Origin: Shewanella amazonensis SB2B
Lineage (GTDB): Bacteria; Pseudomonadota; Gammaproteobacteria; Enterobacterales; Shewanellaceae
Reading direction: 5' to 3'
DNA length: 64,000 bases
Assembly (NCBI RefSeq): GCF_000015245.1
Contig: NC_008700.1
Span: 874,001 to 938,000 of the forward strand
In this document: in pieces, positions 33,739 through 41,906 of the stretch
Layout: each line of letters starts with the position of its first letter
How positions within the stretch are numbered: position 1 is the stretch's first letter
Translations under genes and position numbers: made by a program
Notes under the pieces: model-generated
Seen by the model: the letters and a program-made list of their open reading frames with translations, nothing else
What the model was told of the DNA's origin: nothing
The model's database searches: none

Positions 33739-34476
33739 ATGTCTGAAAAAGACCTTGGAGGCGGCAAAAAGGCGGGGTTTATCGCCCGTACATGGCGCGG
33801 ATTCTGGCGCTGGAGCGCGCGGCTGCTGGTGGCATTTCTGATTCTATCGCTGGTGTTGGTGGCAACAGTGAGCGTAATCAATCCACCCACCTGGGCCTGG
33901 CGTATCGACAGGGCGCTGTTTCCTCCGAAAGAAGATATTCAGGTGCGCCACCAGTGGGTGCCATTGGACAAGATTGCGGCACATATGCAGCTTGCGGTTA
34001 TCGCGGCCGAAGATCAGCGTTTTACCCTGCACAATGGGGTCGACTTCGCGGCCATCAAAACGGCCATTGCAGACAGAGATCCGGGAGAGCCCCTTCGCGG
34101 CGCCAGTACGCTCACCCAGCAAACGGCCAAGAATTTGTTTCTCTGGTCCTCACGCAGTTTTGTGCGTAAGGGGCTTGAGGCCTGGTTTGCTCTGCTGCTG
34201 GATACCTTAAGCGGCAAGCGTCGCACCCTGGAGCTGTATCTCAATATCGTGGAGTTTGGGCCGGGGATATATGGCGTAGAGGCCGCGTCACGTTATTACT
34301 TCAATAAGGGCGCGGGCAAGCTTAGCACCAGAGAAGCGGCATTGCTGGCCGCCTTACTTCCCAATCCCTGGTCATATCGCATCAATCCGCCCACGGCGTA
34401 TATGAACCGGCGTGCCGACTGGATTGCGCGGCAAATGCGACAGCTGGGGATGGCAACCCTGAAAGACCTCGATTAG
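33739..34476 (+). CDS. mtgA: Monofunctional peptidoglycan transglycosylase MtgA
   Basis: 245 residues, the usual size. One N-terminal membrane helix (about 35-55) is followed by a GT51 glycosyltransferase domain. All signature motifs are present: AEDQRFTLHNGVD with the catalytic Glu (about 94), RGASTLTQQTAKNLFLW (about 118-134), and ELYLNIVEFGPGIYGVEAAS (about 161-180). It polymerises lipid II into glycan strands in the periplasm without transpeptidase activity. Confidence 0.95.
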   Translation: MSEKDLGGGKKAGFIARTWRGFWRWSARLLVAFLILSLVLVATVSVINPPTWAWRIDRALFPPKEDIQVRHQWVPLDKIAAHMQLAVIAAEDQRFTLHNGVDFAAIKTAIADRDPGEPLRGASTLTQQTAKNLFLWSSRSFVRKGLEAWFALLLDTLSGKRRTLELYLNIVEFGPGIYGVEAASRYYFNKGAGKLSTREAALLAALLPNPWSYRINPPTAYMNRRADWIARQMRQLGMATLKDLD

Positions 34477-34504
34477 GTATGTGCTCTGGCAAAATCCTGG
34501 GCTT

Positions 34505-34526
34505 GGGCACATCCATGAATGTGCCC
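34505..34526. terminator. Hairpin between convergent mtgA and Hcp-like genes
   Basis: An 8-base perfect stem (GGGCACAT with ATGTGCCC, loop CCATGA) lies in the short gap between two convergent genes. No T run follows on either strand, so it may act by a factor-dependent route or only stabilise 3' ends. Confidence 0.4.
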
Positions 34527-34536
34527 ATAGCCTGAT

Positions 34537-35067
34537 TCAGTGGCACTTATGGCTGCTGGAGCTGATACGGGTGACTTCGGGAGCGCCTGGGCTGCCATCT
34601 GGCCCGGGACGACGGTACTCAATTGACGCTTCATCGAAATGCAGAGTGATACTCTCAGTCATGCGCTCATAGCCACTGCCACCGGTTTGATAACTGGTTA
34701 CCGTGACATTGCGCATGCGCATCTTGAAGTAGTCCTCAGTGCGCACGCTGCCGCTTTGGGTCATTGAAATTTCGGCATCGGGGTACTGGGTGCCCATCAT
34801 CTGCCCCATCAAAATATCCACGGTGGCACTGTCGGTATATTTGACCAAAGCAACATCCATGATGCAGAGGCTACCCGAGCCATTCATGCTGCTGTTGGTG
34901 CCCCAGCTCCAGCTGAGAAGTTCGATTTCCTCCCGGTGAGCATCGTTTTGGCTTTCGCCCTTGATATCGCCAATTTTCAAATAACCAGCCCCCTGAGCCG
35001 AACCCACCGTCATTCCCAGTGCCAGGGCCGATAGCATACCAAGTCGCTTCCATTGACTGACTCTCAT
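34537..35067 (-). CDS. Hcp-family (T6SS tube-like) protein with a Sec signal peptide
   Basis: 176 residues with an AAGGAGAG ribosome site. A clear cleavable signal peptide (about 7-26, ...GMTVGSAQGA) precedes GYLKIGDIKGESQNDAHREE and IELLSWSWG, the hallmark opening of the Hcp (PF05638) fold. The rest keeps the beta-barrel pattern (DAEISMTQSGSVRTEDYFKM). Canonical Hcp proteins have no signal peptide and form the type VI secretion tube; this one would go to the periplasm through Sec. No other T6SS gene is in the window. Family membership is clear, but a T6SS role is doubtful. Confidence 0.85.
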   Translation of the reverse strand: MRVSQWKRLGMLSALALGMTVGSAQGAGYLKIGDIKGESQNDAHREEIELLSWSWGTNSSMNGSGSLCIMDVALVKYTDSATVDILMGQMMGTQYPDAEISMTQSGSVRTEDYFKMRMRNVTVTSYQTGGSGYERMTESITLHFDEASIEYRRPGPDGSPGAPEVTRISSSSHKCH

Positions 35068-35292
35068 CAGAATCTCTCCTTATGATTGCAGAACTGTGCC
35101 GCCCATGCAGGCACAGGACTAAAGTGTAGGTCCCAGCGCTTATTCCTGCTTGGGTGACTAAATCTCATTCCAAGGATTGATGTGCAGCCAGAGGCGTTTC
35201 TTTAAGGTGTGCTGTGGCCCATTTTTGCGGTGCGCCATAACGTTAACGCCAATACAGGCACTGACATTTGCCCGAGTAAAAGGAACTTACCC

Positions 35293-35634
35293 ATGAAACA
35301 CCCTCTGATATTGATGCTGCTCCTTGGCACTTTGCTCCCCTTGGCTGTGAAAGCCTCGGAAGAACCCGAGCTATCCGCCGAATTATTCGAGCAGGGGCTG
35401 CAGCAGACGCTCCAAACCATGCGCGGTAACGGCGTGTTCAAAGCTGTGTCTGCCTGTGCCGGTATGAGTCAGGGTGCGCTGGAGCAGGCGGTGGTGAATA
35501 GGCTCAGAGATTGCCACAGCGAATACCGCCGCCAGCATGATTACGAGGCGCTGGATGTGTGCCTGTCCGCCACCATGGAAAAGGCATCAGGCAAGTCAGA
35601 GGCCGAATTGGAAGCCTGTATGATGAGTCGGTAA
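35293..35634 (+). CDS. Small exported protein of unknown function
   Basis: 113 residues from the ATG at 35293, eight bases after AGGAA. A signal peptide (about 1-21, ending ...LAVKAS) is followed by a short acidic, helical mature part with three to four Cys (SACAGM, LRDCHSE, DVCLSA, EACMMS) that could form two disulfides, which fits a periplasmic location. No family recognised. Confidence 0.75.
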   Translation: MKHPLILMLLLGTLLPLAVKASEEPELSAELFEQGLQQTLQTMRGNGVFKAVSACAGMSQGALEQAVVNRLRDCHSEYRRQHDYEALDVCLSATMEKASGKSEAELEACMMSR

Positions 35635-35753
35635 CCTGGGTTTCCTCTGGCCGTTTCAGGGTGGCGTTTAAACGGCCAGTTCACTGGACAATGAGCCTGT
35701 GGTTGCCAACAATGGCAATATCCTCTGTTGAATCAACCCGGGTGAGTACTGGT

Positions 35754-36173
35754 ATGGACAAAACCCAAATTGCCCGAGGCGCTTGCTTGTGCGGTGCCAT
35801 TAATGTGGACATCGATTTGCCACCCAAGTGGGTCGCCCATTGCCACTGCACTCAGTGCCAACATGCCCACGGGGCGGCGTTTGTGACCTGGGTAGGGGTG
35901 AGTGAACCGGCTGCGCGCATCAGCGACCCTGAGCAGCAGCTGCAATGGTTTGCCTCCTCACAGGCGGCGCGGCGGGGATTTTGCCGCCGCTGCGGCAGCA
36001 GTTTGTTTTTTACTTCCAGCCGCTGGCCGGGTGAACTACACATAGTCCGTGCCTGTTTTCATGACCCCATAGCTCAGTTGCCCATGGCCCATGTGTTTTA
36101 CGATACCCATGTGGATTGGTTTGAGGTGCGCGATAATCTGCCCAAAAAAAAAGCTGCCCAAGAGGTCGGTTGA
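35754..36173 (+). CDS. GFA/CENP-V-type zinc enzyme (glutathione-dependent formaldehyde-activating family)
   Basis: 139 residues from the ATG at 35754, which has a GGTGAG site; an in-frame GTG at 35742 is an alternative start. The family's Cys pattern is complete: ACLCGAINV, HCHCTQCQHAHG and CRRCGSSLFF. These bind two zinc ions in the GFA fold, a group that acts on glutathione adducts, although most members have no proven substrate. A likely cytoplasmic single gene, with a terminator downstream. Confidence 0.9.
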   Translation: MDKTQIARGACLCGAINVDIDLPPKWVAHCHCTQCQHAHGAAFVTWVGVSEPAARISDPEQQLQWFASSQAARRGFCRRCGSSLFFTSSRWPGELHIVRACFHDPIAQLPMAHVFYDTHVDWFEVRDNLPKKKAAQEVG

Positions 36174-36230
36174 TTCGCTTTTTATGCTGCTTGCTGCAGC
36201 CATGAAGGGTTTAGTGCAAAGGCGCTGAAA

Positions 36231-36261
36231 AAAAGACCGATGGAGTTGCCATCGGTCTTTG
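36231..36261. terminator. Bidirectional terminator
   Basis: A 12-base perfect stem (AAAGACCGATGG with CCATCGGTCTTT, loop AGTTG) between the GFA gene and the end of the S8 protease gene, flanked by an A run. Confidence 0.8.
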
Positions 36262-36320
36262 GTTTTCACTTCGTTTGGGGGGAAGTGTGACCAGAAAAAG
36301 ATCCTGGCCACCAAGGGGTT

Positions 36321-39300
36321 TTAATGGCGACGGCGCAGTGCTCCGGCTGCCATCAGCAGCAAGGCCATCCAACCCAGGCTGCCGCCTGAGCTGTTGTTGG
36401 CTGGAGTGGTTTCAGTGACGGGAGCTGCGGCCACCTTCACTATGACCTCTGCCTCGGCTTCATCCATACCGTCAGACACTGTCACGGTGAAACTGTGTTC
36501 ACCCACTGACAGGCCGGTTACCTTAGTGACAGCAGCGCTGTCGTCACTGAAGGTGCCCGGGCCATCCCAGCTGAATGTCAGAGAGTCACCGTCCATATCT
36601 ACTGAGCTGCTGGCATCCAGGGTAATGGTTTGACCCTCTGTGATGGCAATCTCAGCCTCGGCGGTTTTGGCAACCGGTGCATCCTGCTCCGGGGTGACTG
36701 TCAGCATAAAGCTGGTGCTGGCCTGATCGCTTGCATGCTCGTTGTCCTGAACCGTCACAGTCACCAGGGTTTCACCGAAGAAGTCGGCATCGGGCTTGAG
36801 GCTGAAGCTGCTGCCATCGACAGTGGCCGTCACATGGTCGCCACTCACCAGCAGGTGGTTGCCGACCTTGTTGGCGTCAAGATAGAAGACTTCGATGCCG
36901 CTCAATTCACCGTCTTCGGCCACTTGCATATCGGGCATGGCAGCGACTTTCAGATCGCTGTTGACCACAATAGTGCGGCTGGTGGTTTTTTCGGCCTGAC
37001 CTTCTACGCTATGGGTCAGCAGGATTTCCAGCGTCTTACCCACGGCTTCAGGCTGGACAACCGCCTTCACCTTCATGTCGATGGCGCTCTGCTCGGGACC
37101 CTGGTAGTCGAAACACATCACCATATTGTCTTCGAGCACCTCATCCAGATTGTCAAAGCCAACCATGGTGTAGAGATAGCCATCTTTCGGACCCACGTTA
37201 GTAGAGTAAGGGCTGTCAAAGCCTTCGACAAAAATAGTACCCTTCGCCAGGTTTGCACCCAGGTTGTCGTAGGCAAAGATCATCTCGAAGCGATTATCAC
37301 GGAAGTCCAGATTGGGGCGCAATATCACTTCATAGTCATATTCATCGCCGGTTTGCTTATCTGTGACGTTATCAAACTCCATAAACAGCAGATCGCCGAG
37401 ATCAGGACGGTCTGCATCGTACTGAGCCGCAATGGTCAAACCCCAGGGATCTTCCCAGTGACGACGGTTCTTGGCTTCGAAGCTGCCGCGCCAGAAGGGG
37501 TTGATTGACTCGAACAGGAAGCCTGGACCACGCACGTAGTTCATCATCCAATAGGCACTGTTGAACTGCATGGCGCCCACGGCGTGCATACGGATAAAGC
37601 CACCGTTGTCCTGGTTATAGAGTTTGAATTGCTCCTGATCCATGCCCCAGAACAGCCAGTTCATAGGGACATCGTTATAGGCACGATGGTCTCCCACGTG
37701 CCAGACTTGGTCGGGCTGCATCCCGAACTCATGCAAGTCGATATAGCCACCGTCCGAGTACTCATCAATGATGGGAGTACGGCACTGGGCAGACGTCAGG
37801 CTGTTGGTCACCACATACTCCCGCTGGATATTGCGGGTGCTTGGCTGGTTACCACTGAGGCTGAAGCCCTTTTCATCCATTTCGAGATTGGTCAGGGCTT
37901 TGTCATTAACCGTCTTGAGGGTTTCAGGCGCCAAACGCATACCATCGGGCAGTGTCAGCTTGAAGCTGAAATCTCTGTCCTGAGTTTCCAGGTTGGGCAG
38001 CATAGACAGATCGATTTCGATCACATCCATATTGCGGGCCTTGTCCTGGCTGAGGTTAAAGGACACATTGTCCTTACCGCGTCTCAGGGTGAGGGAGGTA
38101 AAGCCCAGGGTGCCTTCTTCGCCAGGCATGTTACCCATGTCGAAACCACCGTAGAACACGTCGCCTTCCGCCGCTTCCGGCAGATCCCAATTCAGGGTCA
38201 GCTGGTAGTTGCCATTGCCATCGTGGGATGCCGGACCTTCAAGGTGGAAGTTGCCCGCTGCGCTGTCGTTACCTATCACGGCAACGGCGGTATTCACCTT
38301 ATACTTCTGCTCGCCACTGCCAACGTTGATCAGAGCAATCCAATAGGTGCCGGGAGTCGGGTCCACTATGTCACAGTAGTTCTGCACCGCAGAGGATGAT
38401 GACTGACACTTCATCTCGGAAAAAAACTCGTTCCTGAGGGCGTAGTAGTCGGCATCGATCTCCTCCTGGGAGGGGGTAAAACCATCGTTGCCATTGGCAT
38501 CCAGACCCACGGTCAGCACGGGAGCTTGTTTGATATAGCGCGGGTTCTGATTGTTGTCATAGCCAATGACCTCGGCCGACTGTACCTCCACCATCAGGCG
38601 CTTTGTGCCTTCTGGCACCACCACCTTGCTGAGGCCCCACTTTTCCACGTTGGCCATATTGATGATAGGACTCACCAGACCCAACTCATGCTGTTCCACT
38701 TCGGGTTTAACCAGCCCATAGTATCTTGGGGTAAACTGGCTGTAGTTGTCGGTATTTACGATAAAAGTTTCTGAGCCCTGTTCACGGTTGAACTCGATTT
38801 GCTTGGCAAAAGGCAGTTGGTCGTAGTTGGACAGAGCCACCACAGGCATATGCAACTCAGGTGAGTTGCCGGTGCTCTCGGTCAGCATCAGCTTGCCATT
38901 AAAGAGGGCGTAGTTGGTATTGCTTTCCCATGGTGAATCACCGTCATCCGGATCGACCGCGTAGCGATTGATGCTCGGTACCGTCATTTTGACCATGATG
39001 GTTTGGGTTTCCCCGGCCTTCAGGCTGAATTGGTTCGGCGTAGCAACCAGGGTAGCACCGTCCTCCCGTACTTCAGTGCCGACTGACCAGCTGCCGTCTT
39101 TGGTGGCCTTGACTGTGCGCATCCAGGTGCATTCTTTCTCACAGTTCATGTCAACCATGGATGGCAGGTTCAGCCAGTTAACTATGCCACCGTTATTGGG
39201 GTTGGCAGCCATATAGCCATCAATGGTTTCATCCATGATAAGCCCAGTGGCGTCGGCCTTTGCCACATCAATGGCACCGGCACCTGCCATGAAGTGGTAT

Positions 39301-41498
39301 GGCAGTTCAGCGGGTGTTGCGCCGGCATAAGGTTGGTATTTGACTTCGTTGGCGGTCAGCATCAATGCCGATTGGATCTCCGCCGGTGTCCAGTCAGGGT
39401 GCAACTGGGTCAGCAGCGTCATGGCGCCGGCCACATGGGGCGAGGCCATGGAAGTTCCGCTCATCATGGTCCAGTCGCTGGCCGATGGATAATTGGTAAA
39501 GGGTTGGTCATCGGCGTTGGCGGCATAGATATTTACGCCGGGCGCAGTGACATCCGGTACCAGGTTGTCGATATAGCGGCTTGGGCCCATGGAGCTGAAG
39601 TAGGCCAACAGATTGCCTTTTTCTTCGTCCAGCAGATAGTCGTTCACATGGGCTGTGATGGTGCCGCGGGCGGTGCCGTTACTGCGGTTTATCCAGTTTT
39701 TCAGGCTGTAACCCACGCTGGAAGACACGTTGATCCCGGGGATTACAAAACGGTCGGCCACCAGAGGGTCGTTATAGCTGACGTTTTGCAACACCAAACC
39801 ACCGGCGCCGCCTGCCTGTACGTTGATTGCCTTATCTACGCGGGGAATATCGCCACGCTCACAGACGACAATTTGGTCAGCGGTGAAGGTGCCGGCCGGG
39901 AAAGGTGCATTACAGGTCTTGGCCGCATAGCCATCATTGGGGTTGGGGTCGGGATAGTTTTCAGCCAGCACAAACTGACCGGAAATTTCTTCGGTAAAGC
40001 CTTTGCCCACGATGTCATTTTTCGGAATGGTGTAGGCAGGCCCGGTGGATTCAAAGGCCGTGATACTGGTTTTACCCGCATCCAGGGTTCTGTCGTGGGT
40101 GGATGCCCCCACAGTGGTTACCCAGGGAGAGGTATGGTCAGCACTGTAGAAGTACGGGCCAGAGTTACCGGCAGCGGCGGCCACTGAGATACCGGCTTCG
40201 CGGGCAGACAGGAATGCCAGTTCCATTGGGTCTTCCCAGGGGAAGTTTTCGCCGCCACCAATGGAGAAGTTAATCACGTCCACGCCGTCGCGGATGGCAT
40301 CTTCAAAGGCGGCGAGAATGGCTTCTTCGGGACAACCTGCGTATGGATCACCACCGCTCCCTGGCCAGCACACCTGGTAAGAAATAATGTGGGCGCGGGG
40401 CGCAACACCGGAGGTGTGATCGAAGTTGAATGGCAAGTTTACGCCGTCGCTGACCTTGTCGCCGTTGGCCGCTTGCAGCGGTGTATTTTCAATGCGGTTC
40501 CCTGCGGCGGTGCTGGCGGTGTGGGAGCCGTGGCCGTTGTAATCTTCACCGTTGCGGGGACGGATAAGCTTGCTCTGCCAGGAGTAATCCTGAAACTCGG
40601 GCGCGTTATAGACTTCAGTAATCACCTCGTAGGAGTAAACGCCAATCAGCTTATCGTTACAGAGGCTGGCATCGGTTTGACAGTCTCCCAGATACTGACC
40701 GCCCAATTTTTCATGGCTGGCAGTAAAGTCGGCATCTGAGGCAAACGCTGGATGGTCGGTATTCACACCTGTGTCGATAATCCCCACGACCATGCCTTCA
40801 CCCTGGGCCTTCAGACCAGAGCTGGTATTGCCGTTCCAGGCTGAATCGGCATGAATAAACTCCGGACCACGGTCGGTACGCAACTTGAACACCCGGGTAG
40901 GGGTAATCTTTTTCACGCCGGGAACCTGCGCCATACGCGCGGCGTCTTCCTGGGTCATGCGAACCGTGGCGGCGTTGTTGGCCAGGGTAAACTGGTTCTT
41001 CAGTTCGAAGCGGGCGCCGTGGGCACTGGCCTGATTCAGGACACTCTGTTGTTTGCTCCTTAGCATGGACTGGTAGTGCACTACTTCAGCTGCCTGAGCC
41101 TGGCCTGGATTCAGTGCACCGGACTTTTGCATCATCAAAGGCTTGGTGGCCGCGTAGCCTGTCACACCACCATCGTAGGTAGCGACGGGCTTGTCATCGA
41201 ACTGCACGATAAAGGTATGTTCGCCCTTGATGGAGTCGTCGAACTCAAACACTTGGTGCTGACGGCGATTCAGTACGTGATTCACTTTGCCGGGGACGAG
41301 GAAGAGGTCGCCGGTTTGATCTTCTTTACGCGACGCATTGAATGCCTTGATATCGTCGCTGGTAAAGGTGGGCACATAGAAGCCGCCCTTGTCGGCTTTC
41401 GCCATGCCAATCTCTGCAGCGGCGTAGCCCGACATCCCCAGGTACAGGACACCGAACACAGCAGCTGCGCTGGCTTTGATTGGATGTTTTACTGTCAT
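36321..41498 (-). CDS. Very large secreted S8 subtilase with GlyGly-CTERM sorting tail
   Basis: 1725 residues from the ATG at 41498 (GGAG seven bases upstream). Order: signal peptide; inhibitor I9-like propeptide (about 75-185); subtilisin domain with Asp in GIIDTGVNTDHP (about 241), His in GHGSHTAS (about 323) and Ser in SGTSMASPHVAGA (about 681). A PA domain is inserted between His and Ser (about 475-610). Several Fn3/Ig-like beta domains follow, then two cadherin/PKD-type domains (about 1510-1690). The C-terminus is GGSLGWMALLLMAAGALRRR, the GlyGly-CTERM signal processed by rhombosortase and linked to type II secretion. The catalytic triad is intact, so this is a functional extracellular protease in a single-gene unit. 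Confidence 0.95.
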   Translation of the reverse strand: MTVKHPIKASAAAVFGVLYLGMSGYAAAEIGMAKADKGGFYVPTFTSDDIKAFNASRKEDQTGDLFLVPGKVNHVLNRRQHQVFEFDDSIKGEHTFIVQFDDKPVATYDGGVTGYAATKPLMMQKSGALNPGQAQAAEVVHYQSMLRSKQQSVLNQASAHGARFELKNQFTLANNAATVRMTQEDAARMAQVPGVKKITPTRVFKLRTDRGPEFIHADSAWNGNTSSGLKAQGEGMVVGIIDTGVNTDHPAFASDADFTASHEKLGGQYLGDCQTDASLCNDKLIGVYSYEVITEVYNAPEFQDYSWQSKLIRPRNGEDYNGHGSHTASTAAGNRIENTPLQAANGDKVSDGVNLPFNFDHTSGVAPRAHIISYQVCWPGSGGDPYAGCPEEAILAAFEDAIRDGVDVINFSIGGGENFPWEDPMELAFLSAREAGISVAAAAGNSGPYFYSADHTSPWVTTVGASTHDRTLDAGKTSITAFESTGPAYTIPKNDIVGKGFTEEISGQFVLAENYPDPNPNDGYAAKTCNAPFPAGTFTADQIVVCERGDIPRVDKAINVQAGGAGGLVLQNVSYNDPLVADRFVIPGINVSSSVGYSLKNWINRSNGTARGTITAHVNDYLLDEEKGNLLAYFSSMGPSRYIDNLVPDVTAPGVNIYAANADDQPFTNYPSASDWTMMSGTSMASPHVAGAMTLLTQLHPDWTPAEIQSALMLTANEVKYQPYAGATPAELPYHFMAGAGAIDVAKADATGLIMDETIDGYMAANPNNGGIVNWLNLPSMVDMNCEKECTWMRTVKATKDGSWSVGTEVREDGATLVATPNQFSLKAGETQTIMVKMTVPSINRYAVDPDDGDSPWESNTNYALFNGKLMLTESTGNSPELHMPVVALSNYDQLPFAKQIEFNREQGSETFIVNTDNYSQFTPRYYGLVKPEVEQHELGLVSPIINMANVEKWGLSKVVVPEGTKRLMVEVQSAEVIGYDNNQNPRYIKQAPVLTVGLDANGNDGFTPSQEEIDADYYALRNEFFSEMKCQSSSSAVQNYCDIVDPTPGTYWIALINVGSGEQKYKVNTAVAVIGNDSAAGNFHLEGPASHDGNGNYQLTLNWDLPEAAEGDVFYGGFDMGNMPGEEGTLGFTSLTLRRGKDNVSFNLSQDKARNMDVIEIDLSMLPNLETQDRDFSFKLTLPDGMRLAPETLKTVNDKALTNLEMDEKGFSLSGNQPSTRNIQREYVVTNSLTSAQCRTPIIDEYSDGGYIDLHEFGMQPDQVWHVGDHRAYNDVPMNWLFWGMDQEQFKLYNQDNGGFIRMHAVGAMQFNSAYWMMNYVRGPGFLFESINPFWRGSFEAKNRRHWEDPWGLTIAAQYDADRPDLGDLLFMEFDNVTDKQTGDEYDYEVILRPNLDFRDNRFEMIFAYDNLGANLAKGTIFVEGFDSPYSTNVGPKDGYLYTMVGFDNLDEVLEDNMVMCFDYQGPEQSAIDMKVKAVVQPEAVGKTLEILLTHSVEGQAEKTTSRTIVVNSDLKVAAMPDMQVAEDGELSGIEVFYLDANKVGNHLLVSGDHVTATVDGSSFSLKPDADFFGETLVTVTVQDNEHASDQASTSFMLTVTPEQDAPVAKTAEAEIAITEGQTITLDASSSVDMDGDSLTFSWDGPGTFSDDSAAVTKVTGLSVGEHSFTVTVSDGMDEAEAEVIVKVAAAPVTETTPANNSSGGSLGWMALLLMAAGALRRRH

Positions 41499-41906
41499 TA
41501 ATGACTCCGTTCTTGTCGTTATTATGTTTCCATCCACAATTGTCGGTGCCGCCATTCCCTGCCGGCTATCGAAAAGCACATATTCACTTTTCAATAATTT
41601 CAATGACTTATTTTTTTCCTGCTCGGGTCGGCAAAAACCACAAGTTGCGGATCTGATCGCAAATAAAGCGACCTGTTATAGCATTCTGAAGTAACGGAAA
41701 CTGTACCGATTTGTAGCAGAGTTGTTGCTTTTTGGTGTTAATTGTGGGGTGTTTTAGCTGGGGTAAAGGCAGGGATATTGGCCGGGCTAAACGGGGCTGG
41801 TCGCAGAGAATTTATCGATACGATATAAAAAAAGGCACCGCAGATCCCCCGGTTATGTAAATGGGGGCGGTGCCTTGATGAAATTCAGCCAGTGAGTATC
41901 CGGGCC
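41499..41906. other. Intergenic region between the S8 protease and katG
   Basis: 408 bases without a gene. It contains the katG terminator near 41827-41876 and, beyond it, AT-rich sequence that must hold the protease promoter; I could not place convincing -35/-10 elements. Confidence 0.6.
41827..41876 (-). terminator. Terminator of katG
   Basis: AAGGCACCGC and GCGGTGCCTT pair around an inner CCCCC/GGGGG stem. Read on the minus strand, a T run follows, 31 bases after the katG stop. Confidence 0.85.

Noticed and set aside
36630..41501. Several long open frames antisense to the S8 protease gene
   Set aside because: They are mirror frames of a GC-rich coding strand. They have no ribosome sites and no recognisable domains.
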